Assembly (NCBI RefSeq): GCF_004168285.1
Contig: NZ_SEWF01000015.1
Span: forward strand, 1-64,000
From: Emticicia agri
Lineage (GTDB): Bacteria; Bacteroidota; Bacteroidia; Cytophagales; Spirosomataceae
Reading direction: 5' to 3'
Length of the DNA stretch: 64,000 nt
The notes under the pieces are model-generated. The model was not told the origin of the DNA, did not search any database, and saw only the letters and a list, made by a program, of their open reading frames with translations. The position numbers and the translations under genes were made by a program. This document shows, one piece after another, positions 25,824-35,378 of the stretch. Position 1 is the stretch's first letter. Each line of letters opens with the position of its first letter.

Positions 25824-26538
25824 TTTATTGGTATTAGGCAATCAGGCTTTTGCCCAACTCATTCATTCGCACAATGACTATGAGCAGAGACAACCTTTTT
25901 ATGATGCTTATAATTTAGGCTTTGACTCTATCGAAGCTGATTTATACATTAAAAACGGAAAACTCTATGTAGCCCACGACTGGAAGAATATTACAAAGAA
26001 ACGTACCTTTAAGGCATTATACTGGAAACCCCTGTTGGCTAAAATCAAAACCAATAAAGGGTATGCTTATGCTGATAAAAAAGAATTATATCTTTTGCTC
26101 GATTTGAAAAAAGATGGCAAACTGATAATGGCAGAACTGGAAAAACTCATAAAACGTCATAAAAAAGATTTGCAACACGTGCATATTACGATTAGTGGAG
26201 ATATGCCCAAGACCGAAGAATATGCGCAGTATGATAAGCTGTTTTTCTTTGATGGCAGACGAAACACGCAGTATTCTGACGAAGCCTATAAAAGAGTAGA
26301 TATGGTAAGTGCCAGTTTTCTGGATTTTGGTAAATACTGGCCTGGAAAACAGGAATTACCCGAAGAAACCTACCAGAATATCAGGGCTTTTGTGATGGCA
26401 AATCATGCCAAAGGTAAGCGGGTGAGAATATGGGGAACACCCAATACCACCCTTGGTTTTGAGACCCTGAAAAAGCTGGAAGTAGATTTTATAGGCACCG
26501 ATGATTTAGAGTTATTGAAAAATTTTGTTGAAAAATAA
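25792..26538 (+). CDS. Secreted phosphodiesterase-like (PI-PLC/GDPD fold) protein
   Basis: A 248-residue exported protein with a TIM-barrel phosphodiesterase-like fold, as in glycerophosphodiester phosphodiesterases, PI-specific phospholipase C and the AIM6-like family. After a signal peptide (RFILFSLLVLGNQAFAQ) comes LIHSHNDYEQRQPFYDAY, where the HSHNDY motif supplies the first catalytic His/Asn, then FDSIEADLYIKNGKLYVAHDW (about 43-63), with the metal-binding Glu-x-Asp and the second His, and DLKKDGKLIMAELEKLI. The end, TLGFETLKKLEVDFIGTDD, resembles the last strand of GDPD folds. Its start overlaps the kinase gene by 32 bases. The substrate is unknown. Confidence 0.82.
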   Translation: MEKNIRFILFSLLVLGNQAFAQLIHSHNDYEQRQPFYDAYNLGFDSIEADLYIKNGKLYVAHDWKNITKKRTFKALYWKPLLAKIKTNKGYAYADKKELYLLLDLKKDGKLIMAELEKLIKRHKKDLQHVHITISGDMPKTEEYAQYDKLFFFDGRRNTQYSDEAYKRVDMVSASFLDFGKYWPGKQELPEETYQNIRAFVMANHAKGKRVRIWGTPNTTLGFETLKKLEVDFIGTDDLELLKNFVEK

Positions 26539-26830
26539 AATTATGTTTGCTACCTTGTAATCAGTATTTTTTCAAGTAATTACATATAGATAATAGCGTT
26601 ACTTTTTGCTGGCTTATTATCTGTATCGTAAATATAGATAGATTATCAGTTTTATTGAGATTAAAGTGGCGTAGTTTGTTTTTTTAAGTGTCATCATTCA
26701 TACAACAGCGAAGACTGACAAGGCTCAGAGTGAATAAGGAAATTTTTTGATGCAAATGCCTCAGGTGGTTTTTTGTGTCAATACTTATTTATTCATTGCC
26801 ATTGGTTAGTCAGTAACCACATGCTATCGG
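26539..26830. other. Spacer before the kinase cluster
   Basis: About 290 bases without an open frame of note. It must hold the promoter of the kinase cluster; a weak TACCTTGT near 26551 is the only candidate I see, and it is not close to consensus. Confidence 0.35.
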
Positions 26831-29560
26831 ATGAAACAAAAAACACTGATGAGTAACAACATAGCCCAAAATAAAAGGCATAGCACTGAAAGCCTTGGTA
26901 AAAAGTCTTCTTTCGGTTCTTCAGAAAGACAGAAAAGTCTCGAAGAATTAGAAGAAAAGCTGAATTTCTTAATGGTTAATTCCGATGAGTCTCTGTTGGT
27001 AGTTGACCATAGCCTGAATATTATTACCTGCAATCAGAAATTTCAGGAACTATATACCATTTATTTCGGCATAAAAATAGAGAAAGGTAACTCTGTTCTT
27101 TCTTATGTTCACCCTGAAAGGGTAGAAATTGTCAGACAGATTTATAATAGAGTCTTGGCAGGAGAAAAGCAGGAGTCAGAAACAAAGGTGCCGGGGTCTG
27201 ATGGGTCAGCGCATTTTTTCCAGCATAAGTATAAGCCGATTTATGATAATAGCCAAAAAATAATAGGTGCTTTTGTTTCTTCATCTGATATTACTGCCCA
27301 CAAAAATACAGAAATGGCCCTTCGCCAGAGCGAAGAAAAATATCAATACATTGTTGAAAACGCCTTAGATGGTTTTATCTTTAGTGATAGAGACGGAACT
27401 ATCATAGATGCCAACCGGGCTTCATGCCAGATGTTTGGTTATACCCTCGACGAGTTCAGAGGGTTAAAATGGCACGATATTATCGTGTATGAACCCGAAG
27501 TTATCAATATTTATAAAGAAGAAAGAAATAAAACAGGCAAAGTAAGAGGTGAACTGACAGGGGTTCATAAGAGTGGCAGACATTTTCCGTGTGAATTTTC
27601 CTCAATTTTCTATAAAGGCAGTACCGGCAGGCATGACGGGAAAATAAGTACTTTTATTAACGATATATCAGATAGAAAAAGAGTAGAAGAAGAGGCAGAA
27701 CTCAGAGAAAAACGCTTTGCCTCATTAGTTGAACACGGAGCAGATGGCGTCGCTATTCTGTCAACTCAGGGTGTCCCCCAATATATTTCTCCTTCTATTG
27801 AAAAAGTATTGGGTTATACCGTACAAGAATCGACGAGTTTAGATTTGTTTTCGGCTACTCACCCCGATGATATGGTATATGTGCAGCAAGCCTGGATGGA
27901 GATGATGGAAAAACCGGGCGTGCCTGTGTTAGGGCAGGTGGCAAGAATCAGACATAAAAATGGTAACTGGCGGTGGATAGAAGGGGTTCTGATTAATATG
28001 CTGCATGAACCGGGTATTGAGGGCATTGTCAACAATTTCAGAGACGTAACCACCAAAATACTGGCTGAGCAGGAAAAAGAGTTTGAGAGAAGAGATAAAG
28101 AGGCACTGATTAATAATACAGAAGACCTGATATGGAGTGTAAGCAGAGATTTCAGGTTGATAGCAGGTAACAGGGCGTTTATAGAATCTATGCGAGCCTC
28201 TACCGGAATAATATTGGTAACAGGCGATTGCCTGTTAATGGACGATTTTTTTGACCACCGGTTTATTGAGTTCTGGCGAACACTCTATCTGAAAGGTTTA
28301 AGAGGAGAAACAGTAAAAGAAGAGGTTTATATCACCGGAATATTAGGCATAAAAGGTGGGTGGAAAGAGATAAGCCTGAACCCGATTTATGAGGCTGGTA
28401 AAGTGGTTTCCTTAGCCTGTTATTCAAGAGATATTACCCGGCAGAAAGAATTACAGGAGAGCCTGAGAGAAAGCGAGGAAAAATTCAGAGCCGCCTTTCA
28501 GTTCTCGGCTATTGGCATGGCAATTGTGGGTCTTGATGGGAAATTTATTGCAGTCAACGAAAATTTATGCCATATAACCGGCTATCGTGCTGAAGAACTC
28601 AGAGAATTAAAATTTCAGCAGATTACCCACCTGGACGATGTAGAAACACATCTCAGGTTTAAGAAAGAGCTATTGGCAGGAAAAAGAGAAAGTTATCAGG
28701 TTGAAAAAAGATATATACATAAAGACAGACATGTAATATGGGTGCACATAGCGGTTTCACTGGTAAGGCATAAATTTGGCGAACCACTCCATTTCGTTTC
28801 GCAGATTGAAGATATTACAGCCAGAAAAAGAGACCAGTTACACTTGATGGCATTGAACCAGAGCCTGAATCAGAGAGCCGAACAACTGACGGCGATTAAT
28901 GCCGAATTAGAGCAGTTTTCCTATATAGCCTCTCATGACTTGCAGGAACCACTAAGAATGATTACGGGTTTTCTGAACCAGTTAGATAAAAAGTATAAAG
29001 ACCAACTGGACGAGCGGGCAAGGCAATACATAAACTTTGCTGTAGATGGGGCGAGCCGCATGAGAACCATTATTTTAGACCTGTTGGAGTATTCAAAAAT
29101 CGGCAGAAAAGAATATGAAGTCGATTGGGTGAACATGAATGAACTGGTACAGGAAGTAGTGCAGAAAAATATCTGGCATGAAGAAAAGGAAATAATCGTA
29201 TGGGAAGACCTGCCCACGCTCTACGGTGCCAGGTTACCCTTGTATCAACTGATGCAGAACCTTATCTCAAACGCTATCAAATACCAGAAAAAAGAAGAAA
29301 AGCCGAAAATCAGGATTATAGCCACAGATAACCATAAACATTGGCAGATTTCGGTAGCCGACAATGGCATAGGGATAGAAAAACAGTTTTTTGATAAAAT
29401 TTTTAATCTTTTTCAAAGGCTTCATCATAAAGAAGAATACTCGGGCACGGGTATCGGATTAGCCATCTGTAAAAAAATTATCGAGAATCATAACGGAAAA
29501 ATATGGGTAGAGTCGGAATATGGCAGTGGTAGTACCTTTCATTTTATCATTAATAAGTAA
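26831..29560 (+). CDS. Multi-PAS sensor histidine kinase
   Basis: A 909-residue soluble-looking sensor kinase: five tandem PAS/PAC domains (about residues 35-155, 165-280, 290-407, 415-537, 545-663), ending in DITA, DISDRK, DVTTK, DITRQK and DITARKR linker motifs. They are followed by a coiled stretch, a HisKA dimerisation domain with the phospho-accepting His in EQFSYIASHDLQEPLRM (about residue 702), and a HATPase_c domain with the N box NLISNAIKYQ (about 810), G boxes ADNGIGIEKQFF and YSGTGIGLAICKKII. No membrane segment is visible, so it senses cytoplasmic signals. It heads a four-gene phosphorelay cluster. The signal is unknown. Confidence 0.95.
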   Translation: MKQKTLMSNNIAQNKRHSTESLGKKSSFGSSERQKSLEELEEKLNFLMVNSDESLLVVDHSLNIITCNQKFQELYTIYFGIKIEKGNSVLSYVHPERVEIVRQIYNRVLAGEKQESETKVPGSDGSAHFFQHKYKPIYDNSQKIIGAFVSSSDITAHKNTEMALRQSEEKYQYIVENALDGFIFSDRDGTIIDANRASCQMFGYTLDEFRGLKWHDIIVYEPEVINIYKEERNKTGKVRGELTGVHKSGRHFPCEFSSIFYKGSTGRHDGKISTFINDISDRKRVEEEAELREKRFASLVEHGADGVAILSTQGVPQYISPSIEKVLGYTVQESTSLDLFSATHPDDMVYVQQAWMEMMEKPGVPVLGQVARIRHKNGNWRWIEGVLINMLHEPGIEGIVNNFRDVTTKILAEQEKEFERRDKEALINNTEDLIWSVSRDFRLIAGNRAFIESMRASTGIILVTGDCLLMDDFFDHRFIEFWRTLYLKGLRGETVKEEVYITGILGIKGGWKEISLNPIYEAGKVVSLACYSRDITRQKELQESLRESEEKFRAAFQFSAIGMAIVGLDGKFIAVNENLCHITGYRAEELRELKFQQITHLDDVETHLRFKKELLAGKRESYQVEKRYIHKDRHVIWVHIAVSLVRHKFGEPLHFVSQIEDITARKRDQLHLMALNQSLNQRAEQLTAINAELEQFSYIASHDLQEPLRMITGFLNQLDKKYKDQLDERARQYINFAVDGASRMRTIILDLLEYSKIGRKEYEVDWVNMNELVQEVVQKNIWHEEKEIIVWEDLPTLYGARLPLYQLMQNLISNAIKYQKKEEKPKIRIIATDNHKHWQISVADNGIGIEKQFFDKIFNLFQRLHHKEEYSGTGIGLAICKKIIENHNGKIWVESEYGSGSTFHFIINK

Positions 29561-29604
29561 TTTCTGAAAACTGAATAGATAGCCCCCCTTAACTCTGTAA
29601 ATCT

Positions 29605-30042
29605 ATGGAACCGATACATATTTTATTAGTTGAAGACAATGAAGGAGATATTTTTCTGACGACAGAAGCCTTGCACGAAAGTAAAATAGCTAACAAGTTA
29701 AGCATTGTAAGAGATGGCTGGGAGGCTATACAGTTTTTAGAAAAAAAAGGAGAATACGTGAGGGTAACCATGCCCGATTTAATATTATTAGATGTGAATC
29801 TGCCAAAAATGAATGGGCATGAGGTACTAACAGCCATAAAGTCTAATGAAAACACCAAGCATATTCCTGTCATTATGCTTACTACTTCTTCATCAGAAAA
29901 AGATATTTATCAGTCATATAAAAACTATGTAAACTGTTATATTACCAAACCTATTGATGCAGGTGATTTTCTGAAAGTAGTGGCCTCTATTGAACATTTC
30001 TGGATTTCTATTGTTACGTTGCCTAAAACTTTGCATAAGTAA
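29605..30042 (+). CDS. Receiver-only response regulator (Rcp1-like)
   Basis: A 145-residue protein that is one receiver domain, like the cyanobacterial Rcp1 type. Acidic pocket VEDNEGD (about 9-15), phosphorylated Asp63 in LILLDVNLPKMNG, conserved Thr/Ser in VIMLTTSSSEKD and Lys in YITKPIDAG. There is no output domain, so it probably passes phosphate on or binds a partner protein. It begins 44 bases after the first kinase; its stop and the next gene's start overlap by one base (TAATG), which implies translational coupling. Confidence 0.94.
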   Translation: MEPIHILLVEDNEGDIFLTTEALHESKIANKLSIVRDGWEAIQFLEKKGEYVRVTMPDLILLDVNLPKMNGHEVLTAIKSNENTKHIPVIMLTTSSSEKDIYQSYKNYVNCYITKPIDAGDFLKVVASIEHFWISIVTLPKTLHK

Positions 30043-33000
30043 TGTCAGTTTTTACAAAAAAGCTAAATATTCTGGTAGTAGAAGATAACCCCGGAGACTA
30101 TTTTCTGATAGAAGAGTATCTGTCAGATGAAGTATTGCCGCATACGATTTTTCATGTCAGAACTTTGGTTGAAATGAAAGCAAAACTGATGACCCATATT
30201 GGGTTTGATGTGATACTGCTTGATCTTTCTCTGCCCGATGGCAGCGGTGAAACATTGGTAAAAGAAGTATTGTCCATTGCCCAGCAAATACCTGTTATTG
30301 TGCTGACAGGCTATGCTGATAAGGATTTCGGTGTCAGGAGTTTATCGTTAGGTGTAGCGGATTATCTGCTAAAAGACGAACTCAGTGCCTCTTTATTGAC
30401 TAAAAGTACACTTTATAGTATAGAGCGCCGTAAATTTAATATATCGCTACGTGAGACAGAAAAAAGGTACAAAGAGCTTTTTCATCTGAACCCCGTACCT
30501 ATGTGGGTGTACGAAATCAACACATTGCAGTTTTTAGATGTCAATCAGGCCGCTGTTGAGCATTACGGGTATTCAAAAGAAGAGTTTCTGAAAATGAATA
30601 TTCTGCAAATCCGCCCAAAAGAAAGCATTCCGGAAGTAATAGAAACCATCAACGAAATTAAGCATCATGGAAAAACTATCAGAAGAATCTGGCAACACTT
30701 AAAGAAAAACGGAGCATTAATTTATGTAGAGATAGAAGGGAATCTTATTGATTTTTCCGGAAAAAAAGCCCGCCTGGTATTAGCAACAGATATTACCGAA
30801 AAACTGGCAATAGAAAGTGCCCTGAAAATAAGTGAGCAAAGATTCAGAGCTCTGGTGCAGGACGGCGCAGACCTGATGACGATTATCGATCGGAATGGCA
30901 AGTTCAGATATATAAGTCCTAACCATCAGTCTATTGTTGGGTATGAGCCTGCCAGCCTTTTATATAGAAACGCTTTTGATTTTATATATACCAAAGATGT
31001 AGAATTGATACAGAAAACTATCAATGAACTTAAATTACATAAAAGTGTAAATGTTTCACCCTATCGGTTCAGGCATGCCGATGGCGGTTGGGTATGGTTA
31101 GAGACTACCATTGTAAATCTGCTGAACGACCCTGCCATAGAAGGCTATGTAACCAACTCAAGAGATATAGGCAAACGCCTCGGATATGAAAGGCAACTTC
31201 GCCTGACCAATGAACGGTATGAAGCCGTAGCCCAGGCTACCAGCGATGCTATCTGGGATTGTAATTTAATCACTAAAGAAACATTCATATCAGGCAATGG
31301 GTATCAGAAACTTTTCGGGTATCCGTTTGTGAATGAATACCTGGATATGAATTTCTGGGAGGACCACTTACACCCTGAAGATAAGATAAATGCTGCAAAA
31401 GAATTGACTGATGCCATGGCACAGTCAAGAGCACAATGCTCATCTGAATACCGTTTCCTGAAAGCAGACGGCGACTATGCCTATGTACACGACAGAGCAT
31501 TTATTATTTATGAAAATAATCAGCCCGTCAGGATTCTGGGGGCTATGCAGGATATTACCACCCGCAAATACCAGGCGCGTATTCTGGCTATTGAAAAAGA
31601 AATTTATGCACTTAATGCTACTGCGGGGGTTTCTTTAGATACTATTTTAGAAAAACTGATTGATAGTGTCGAAGATTTAATCCCTCATTCGCTCTGCTCA
31701 ATCCTTCAGCTCAAAGACGGCAAAACCATGCATCATTTGGCCGGAGATTCAATTCCGCCTAAATACATTGCTGGTATTGATGGCCTGCCTATTGGTTCCG
31801 AAGCGGGCTCATGCGGAACGGCCATGTATCTGGGAAAGAATGTGATTGTAACAGATATTGAAACAGATGTTTTATGGAATAATTACCGGTCTCTGGCAGA
31901 ACCCTATCATTTTCTGGCCTGTTGGTCTATTCCTATTAAAAGGAGCGACGGAGAAGTACTTGGCAGCTTTGCCACCTATTACCGTACCAGAAAATCGCCC
32001 AAGCCGCACGAAATCAGTTTTATTGAGCGAGCAGCCGGGCTGGTAGGCGTATTGATTGAAAACAGAGAGGCAAGTGAGAAAGTAAAACAATCAAAGGAAC
32101 GGTATGATATTGTGATGAAAGCAACCAGTGATACCATCTGGGATCTGGACATTATCAAAGACCGCATTACTTATAACAAAGGCATTAACAAAGTTTTTGG
32201 CTACTCATTCGAGCATTTACAGATAGAAAACGTGGAAGAATGGTGGAAAAAAAGCATTCATCCCGAAGACTTAAAGAAAGTAACCGATACCCTGAACGAG
32301 GTTTTTGAGAAAAAACAATCGCATATTCAGATTGAATATCGCTTCCGTTGTGCCGATGGGTCTTATAAATATGTGTTAGACCGGGGTTTTATTGTAGTGG
32401 ACAACGACCATAATCCTGTCAGAATAATAGGGGCTATGCAGGATATTACACGCCAGAAAGAAGAAGAAAACCGACTGCGGCTCTTAGAATCGGTTATTAC
32501 CAATGCGACTGATGCTGTGCTGATTACAGATGCAGAACCGCTTGATGAACCCGGCCCAACGATAGTATATGTAAACGACTCTTTTACAAAAATGACCGGA
32601 TATACCAGAGAAGAGGTAATTGGTAAAAATCCAAGATTTTTGCAGGGTAAAAATACCAATCAGGCAGATTTGGCGCGTCTGAAAAAAGCATTGCTTAACT
32701 GGGAGCATTGTGAAATGGAACTCATCAACTATAAGAAAAACGGAGAAGAGTTCTGGATAAATCTGTCAGTTGCTCCTATGGCAGACAATACAGGTTCTTT
32801 TACCCATTGGATTGCCATTCAGCGAGATGTAACCGAGCGTAAACACAGAGAAATAGAAAGAGAAGACCTGATAAATGAGTTGAATCATACCAACGAAGAC
32901 TTGCGCCATTTTTCTTACATAACCTCACACAATTTTAAAGCCCCTTTATCAAACCTGATTGGATTTCTGAATATTATTGATGATATACCTATCGAAAATC

Positions 33001-33587
33001 CGGTTTTAAGCCAGATTATTCAGGGTTTTAAAACTTCTACTCATTTATTGAATGATACTATCAATGATTTAGTGCAGATACTCATTATCAGAGATGGCGA
33101 TTCAAAAGAACTGAGAGATATTTCTTTTGCAAAAATGCTTAGTCAGGTAATGACTCAGGTTGAGAACCTGATAGTGGAGTCAGGGGCAGAGATAGAGACG
33201 CATTTTACCAGCGTTCCGACTGTGAATTTCAACGAAACGTATCTGGAGAGTATCCTGCTCAATTTATTGACCAATGCCATTAAATACAGGTCTTATACAA
33301 AACCGCTTAAAATAAGCATTACTACCAAACATCAGGGAGGTTTTGTGGTGCTGACCTTTGAAGACAATGGCATTGGAGTAGATTTAGAACGGCACAGAGA
33401 AAAAATGTTTGGCCTTTATCAGAAATTCCATGACAGACCTAATAGCAAAGGCATGGGATTGTATTTAATCAGGTCTCAGTTAGAAAGCCTCGGAGGCAGT
33501 ATAGATGTAGAAAGCAAGGTGGATAAAGGGACTAAATTCATTCTAAAATTCAAACTAAGAAATGATAAAAAAACTACTTTGCATTGA
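30042..33587 (+). CDS. Hybrid REC-PAS-GAF sensor histidine kinase
   Basis: An 1181-residue kinase with an N-terminal receiver (about residues 8-125, phospho-Asp61 in VILLDLSLPDGSG), three PAS domains (about 140-260, 265-385, 390-510), a GAF domain (about 515-675), two more PAS domains (about 685-805 and 808-940), a HisKA-like helix with His in HFSYITSHNFKAPLSN (about 967), and a HATPase domain (NLLTNAIKYRS, EDNGIGVD, KGMGLYLIRSQLE). The last PAS resembles a LOV domain (GKNPRFLQGKNTN) but has Pro where the photoactive Cys would be. The start overlaps the previous stop by one base. The receiver-first order suggests it is phosphorylated by the upstream kinase. Confidence 0.94.
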   Translation: MSVFTKKLNILVVEDNPGDYFLIEEYLSDEVLPHTIFHVRTLVEMKAKLMTHIGFDVILLDLSLPDGSGETLVKEVLSIAQQIPVIVLTGYADKDFGVRSLSLGVADYLLKDELSASLLTKSTLYSIERRKFNISLRETEKRYKELFHLNPVPMWVYEINTLQFLDVNQAAVEHYGYSKEEFLKMNILQIRPKESIPEVIETINEIKHHGKTIRRIWQHLKKNGALIYVEIEGNLIDFSGKKARLVLATDITEKLAIESALKISEQRFRALVQDGADLMTIIDRNGKFRYISPNHQSIVGYEPASLLYRNAFDFIYTKDVELIQKTINELKLHKSVNVSPYRFRHADGGWVWLETTIVNLLNDPAIEGYVTNSRDIGKRLGYERQLRLTNERYEAVAQATSDAIWDCNLITKETFISGNGYQKLFGYPFVNEYLDMNFWEDHLHPEDKINAAKELTDAMAQSRAQCSSEYRFLKADGDYAYVHDRAFIIYENNQPVRILGAMQDITTRKYQARILAIEKEIYALNATAGVSLDTILEKLIDSVEDLIPHSLCSILQLKDGKTMHHLAGDSIPPKYIAGIDGLPIGSEAGSCGTAMYLGKNVIVTDIETDVLWNNYRSLAEPYHFLACWSIPIKRSDGEVLGSFATYYRTRKSPKPHEISFIERAAGLVGVLIENREASEKVKQSKERYDIVMKATSDTIWDLDIIKDRITYNKGINKVFGYSFEHLQIENVEEWWKKSIHPEDLKKVTDTLNEVFEKKQSHIQIEYRFRCADGSYKYVLDRGFIVVDNDHNPVRIIGAMQDITRQKEEENRLRLLESVITNATDAVLITDAEPLDEPGPTIVYVNDSFTKMTGYTREEVIGKNPRFLQGKNTNQADLARLKKALLNWEHCEMELINYKKNGEEFWINLSVAPMADNTGSFTHWIAIQRDVTERKHREIEREDLINELNHTNEDLRHFSYITSHNFKAPLSNLIGFLNIIDDIPIENPVLSQIIQGFKTSTHLLNDTINDLVQILIIRDGDSKELRDISFAKMLSQVMTQVENLIVESGAEIETHFTSVPTVNFNETYLESILLNLLTNAIKYRSYTKPLKISITTKHQGGFVVLTFEDNGIGVDLERHREKMFGLYQKFHDRPNSKGMGLYLIRSQLESLGGSIDVESKVDKGTKFILKFKLRNDKKTTLH

Positions 33588-33963
33588 TGATGACGTAACC
33601 ACATTGATGCTCATTAAAATGGTAACAGAAAAAGCTTCTTTTGCCAAAGAGGTAGTAGTAGCTATGAATGGTAAAGAGGCATTAGCGTATTATGAAAATC
33701 TATTAAATGAGCCTGCCAGTAAACAGGCAGATTATCCACGGCTAATTTTTCTGGATTTGAATATGCCTGTGATGAACGGTTGGGAGTTTTTAGAAGAGTT
33801 TGTCAGAACCTACTTGCCGCAGTTTCCTGATACCAAGGTGGTTATTCTTTCTTCTTCGGCCAATCCGGTTGATAAAGAAAAGGCTAAACTATACCCGATT
33901 ATCATAGGGTATATCTCGAAGCCTATTACAGCCGACTTATTGAAAATGTTAGTAAAGAAATAA
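33562..33963 (+). CDS. Receiver-only response regulator
   Basis: A 133-residue single receiver domain that closes the phosphorelay cluster. Acidic pocket CIDDDVTT (about 7-14), phospho-Asp65 in RLIFLDLNMPVMNGWEF, Ser in VVILSSSANPVD and Lys in YISKPITADL. As with the other small receiver it lacks an output domain. Its start overlaps the hybrid kinase stop by 26 bases, so the two are translationally coupled. A promoter box for panC follows 12 bases after its stop. Confidence 0.93.
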   Translation: MIKKLLCIDDDVTTLMLIKMVTEKASFAKEVVVAMNGKEALAYYENLLNEPASKQADYPRLIFLDLNMPVMNGWEFLEEFVRTYLPQFPDTKVVILSSSANPVDKEKAKLYPIIIGYISKPITADLLKMLVKK

Positions 33964-33974
33964 GCTGAATTTGC

Positions 33975-33982
33975 TAAATTTG
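33975..33982 (+). promoter_or_regulatory. Promoter -7 box for panC
   Basis: TAAATTTG matches TAnnTTTG; the expected transcription start is about 33989, giving a leader of about 32 bases to the panC ATG. It shows panC is not dependent on the kinase cluster. Confidence 0.6.
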
Positions 33983-34020
33983 GCACTCTGTAAAAAAAAA
34001 CAGATAACCCGATAAGCAGA

Positions 34021-34863
34021 ATGCAGATTTTCTATACCATTGCCGAAACCCAGCAGTATCTTAAAACCCAGCAAAAAGCCGGGAAAACCATCGGTTTTGT
34101 GCCAACGATGGGTGCTTTACATACAGGACATATTTCTTTGATTGAATCGTCGAAAAAAGAAAACGACCTCACTGTGTGCAGTATTTTTGTCAATCCCACG
34201 CAATTCAATAATCCGGAGGATTTGAAAAAGTATCCACGCACGCTCGAAAAAGATGCTGAACTCTTACAGGCTGCTCAATGCGATGTGGTTTTTGCGCCTT
34301 CTGCCGAAGAAATGTATCCCTCATTACCCAAACTTAAATTCGACTTTGGTACTTTAGAAACAGTCATGGAGGGGAAGTTCCGCCCTGGGCATTTCAATGG
34401 GGTAGGGATTGTAGTATCAAAGCTGTTTCACATCGTGAAGCCCGACAAAGCTTATTTCGGGCTGAAAGACTTGCAACAGGTGGCAGTTATCAGGCAAATG
34501 GTAGCAGATTTAAGTTTTGATTTAACAATTGTTCCCTGCCCAACCTTACGAGAAGCCGACGGACTGGCGATGTCGTCACGCAATATGCGTTTATCGGCCG
34601 AAGCCCGGGCTTTAGCACCACATATATATCAGTTATTGCTATTAGCCAAAGAACGTCTGCAGCATGGCGAACTATCAGCCGACACAAAGGTATTTGCTGC
34701 CGGGTATTTCAAAAAAACTCCTGAATTTGAGTTGGAATACCTTGAAATTGCCGATTTTGATAATTTAGCTCCTGTTGAACAAGCTCAGGAGCCGGGAAAA
34801 ACAGCCATTTGTATTGCTGCTTTTTTAGGAGGTGTACGGCTGATTGATAATATTGTTTTCTGA
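34021..34863 (+). CDS. panC: Pantothenate synthetase PanC
   Basis: A 280-residue pantothenate synthetase, joining pantoate and beta-alanine with ATP to give the CoA precursor pantothenate. The adenylate-forming signature is complete: GFVPTMGALHTGHISLIE (about 25-42) with the HxGH motif, FVNPTQFNNPEDLKKYPR (about 60-77), KLFHIVKPDKAYFGLKDLQQ (about 140-160, with GLKD in the GEKD position), and READGLAMSSRN (about 178-190) with the SSRN motif. Length fits. It has its own promoter box. It ends beside an unrelated minus-strand gene. Confidence 0.97.
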   Translation: MQIFYTIAETQQYLKTQQKAGKTIGFVPTMGALHTGHISLIESSKKENDLTVCSIFVNPTQFNNPEDLKKYPRTLEKDAELLQAAQCDVVFAPSAEEMYPSLPKLKFDFGTLETVMEGKFRPGHFNGVGIVVSKLFHIVKPDKAYFGLKDLQQVAVIRQMVADLSFDLTIVPCPTLREADGLAMSSRNMRLSAEARALAPHIYQLLLLAKERLQHGELSADTKVFAAGYFKKTPEFELEYLEIADFDNLAPVEQAQEPGKTAICIAAFLGGVRLIDNIVF

Positions 34864-34868
34864 GCCGA

Positions 34869-35273
34869 TTAATCTTCGGGGTACGGCACAAACACAAATC
34901 CTGCAAATTCGTTTTCAATGACAAAAAGGCAGCAGTATTCTTCAGGGTTTTTATAATTTTCCTTGAACAATTCTATCGACTCTTCGCCAATCAGTTGGCG
35001 TTGCACAAATTCGTTCAGAAAAGAGGCTTTGTAGTCAAATTTTGTGTTGAAGTCTGTACGGTCAAAAAGTAACTGACCCACTTCAACCGGAGTCTTGGTT
35101 ACCACAAAAATAGGGTTTTCAGAAAAGCCTCGCTTTCTTATCTGGTAAGAGGCTTCTTTCAGGTGGTCGGCTACAATCACAAAATCCTCTGAGACCCGAC
35201 CCATTATTTTCTTATCTAATTCGGGCGAATTAGCATCGTCTAAAATTGTATTTTCGTTTGAATGATTAATCAT
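34869..35273 (-). CDS. Conserved hypothetical protein
   Basis: A 134-residue protein that I do not recognise. The first ~40 residues are hydrophilic; the rest alternates strands and helices (EDFVIVADHLKEASYQIRKR, IFVVTKTPVEVGQLLF, YCCLFVIENEFAGFVFVPYP). There is no signal peptide or membrane helix, so it is probably cytoplasmic. It is convergent with panC, with a five-base gap, and a family A repeat lies upstream at 35302-35357. The protein-like composition and normal codon pattern support a real gene; function is unknown. Confidence 0.75.
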   Translation of the reverse strand: MINHSNENTILDDANSPELDKKIMGRVSEDFVIVADHLKEASYQIRKRGFSENPIFVVTKTPVEVGQLLFDRTDFNTKFDYKASFLNEFVQRQLIGEESIELFKENYKNPEEYCCLFVIENEFAGFVFVPYPED

Positions 35274-35301
35274 GATAATTGAGTGATTAATTGTGAATTA
35301 C

Positions 35302-35357
35302 GAATGGTGAATTAGTGAATAAAACGAACGAATTACTTATTCGCTAATTCACCATTC
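35302..35357. repeat. Family A inverted repeat, third copy
   Basis: Arms GAATGGTGAATTAGTGAATA (35302-35321) and TATTCGCTAATTCACCATTC (35338-35357) pair with one mismatch over 20 bases. It lies downstream of the alanine dehydrogenase stop and could end that transcript. Confidence 0.8.
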
Positions 35358-35378
35358 ACTAATTCGTTATTAATAATT

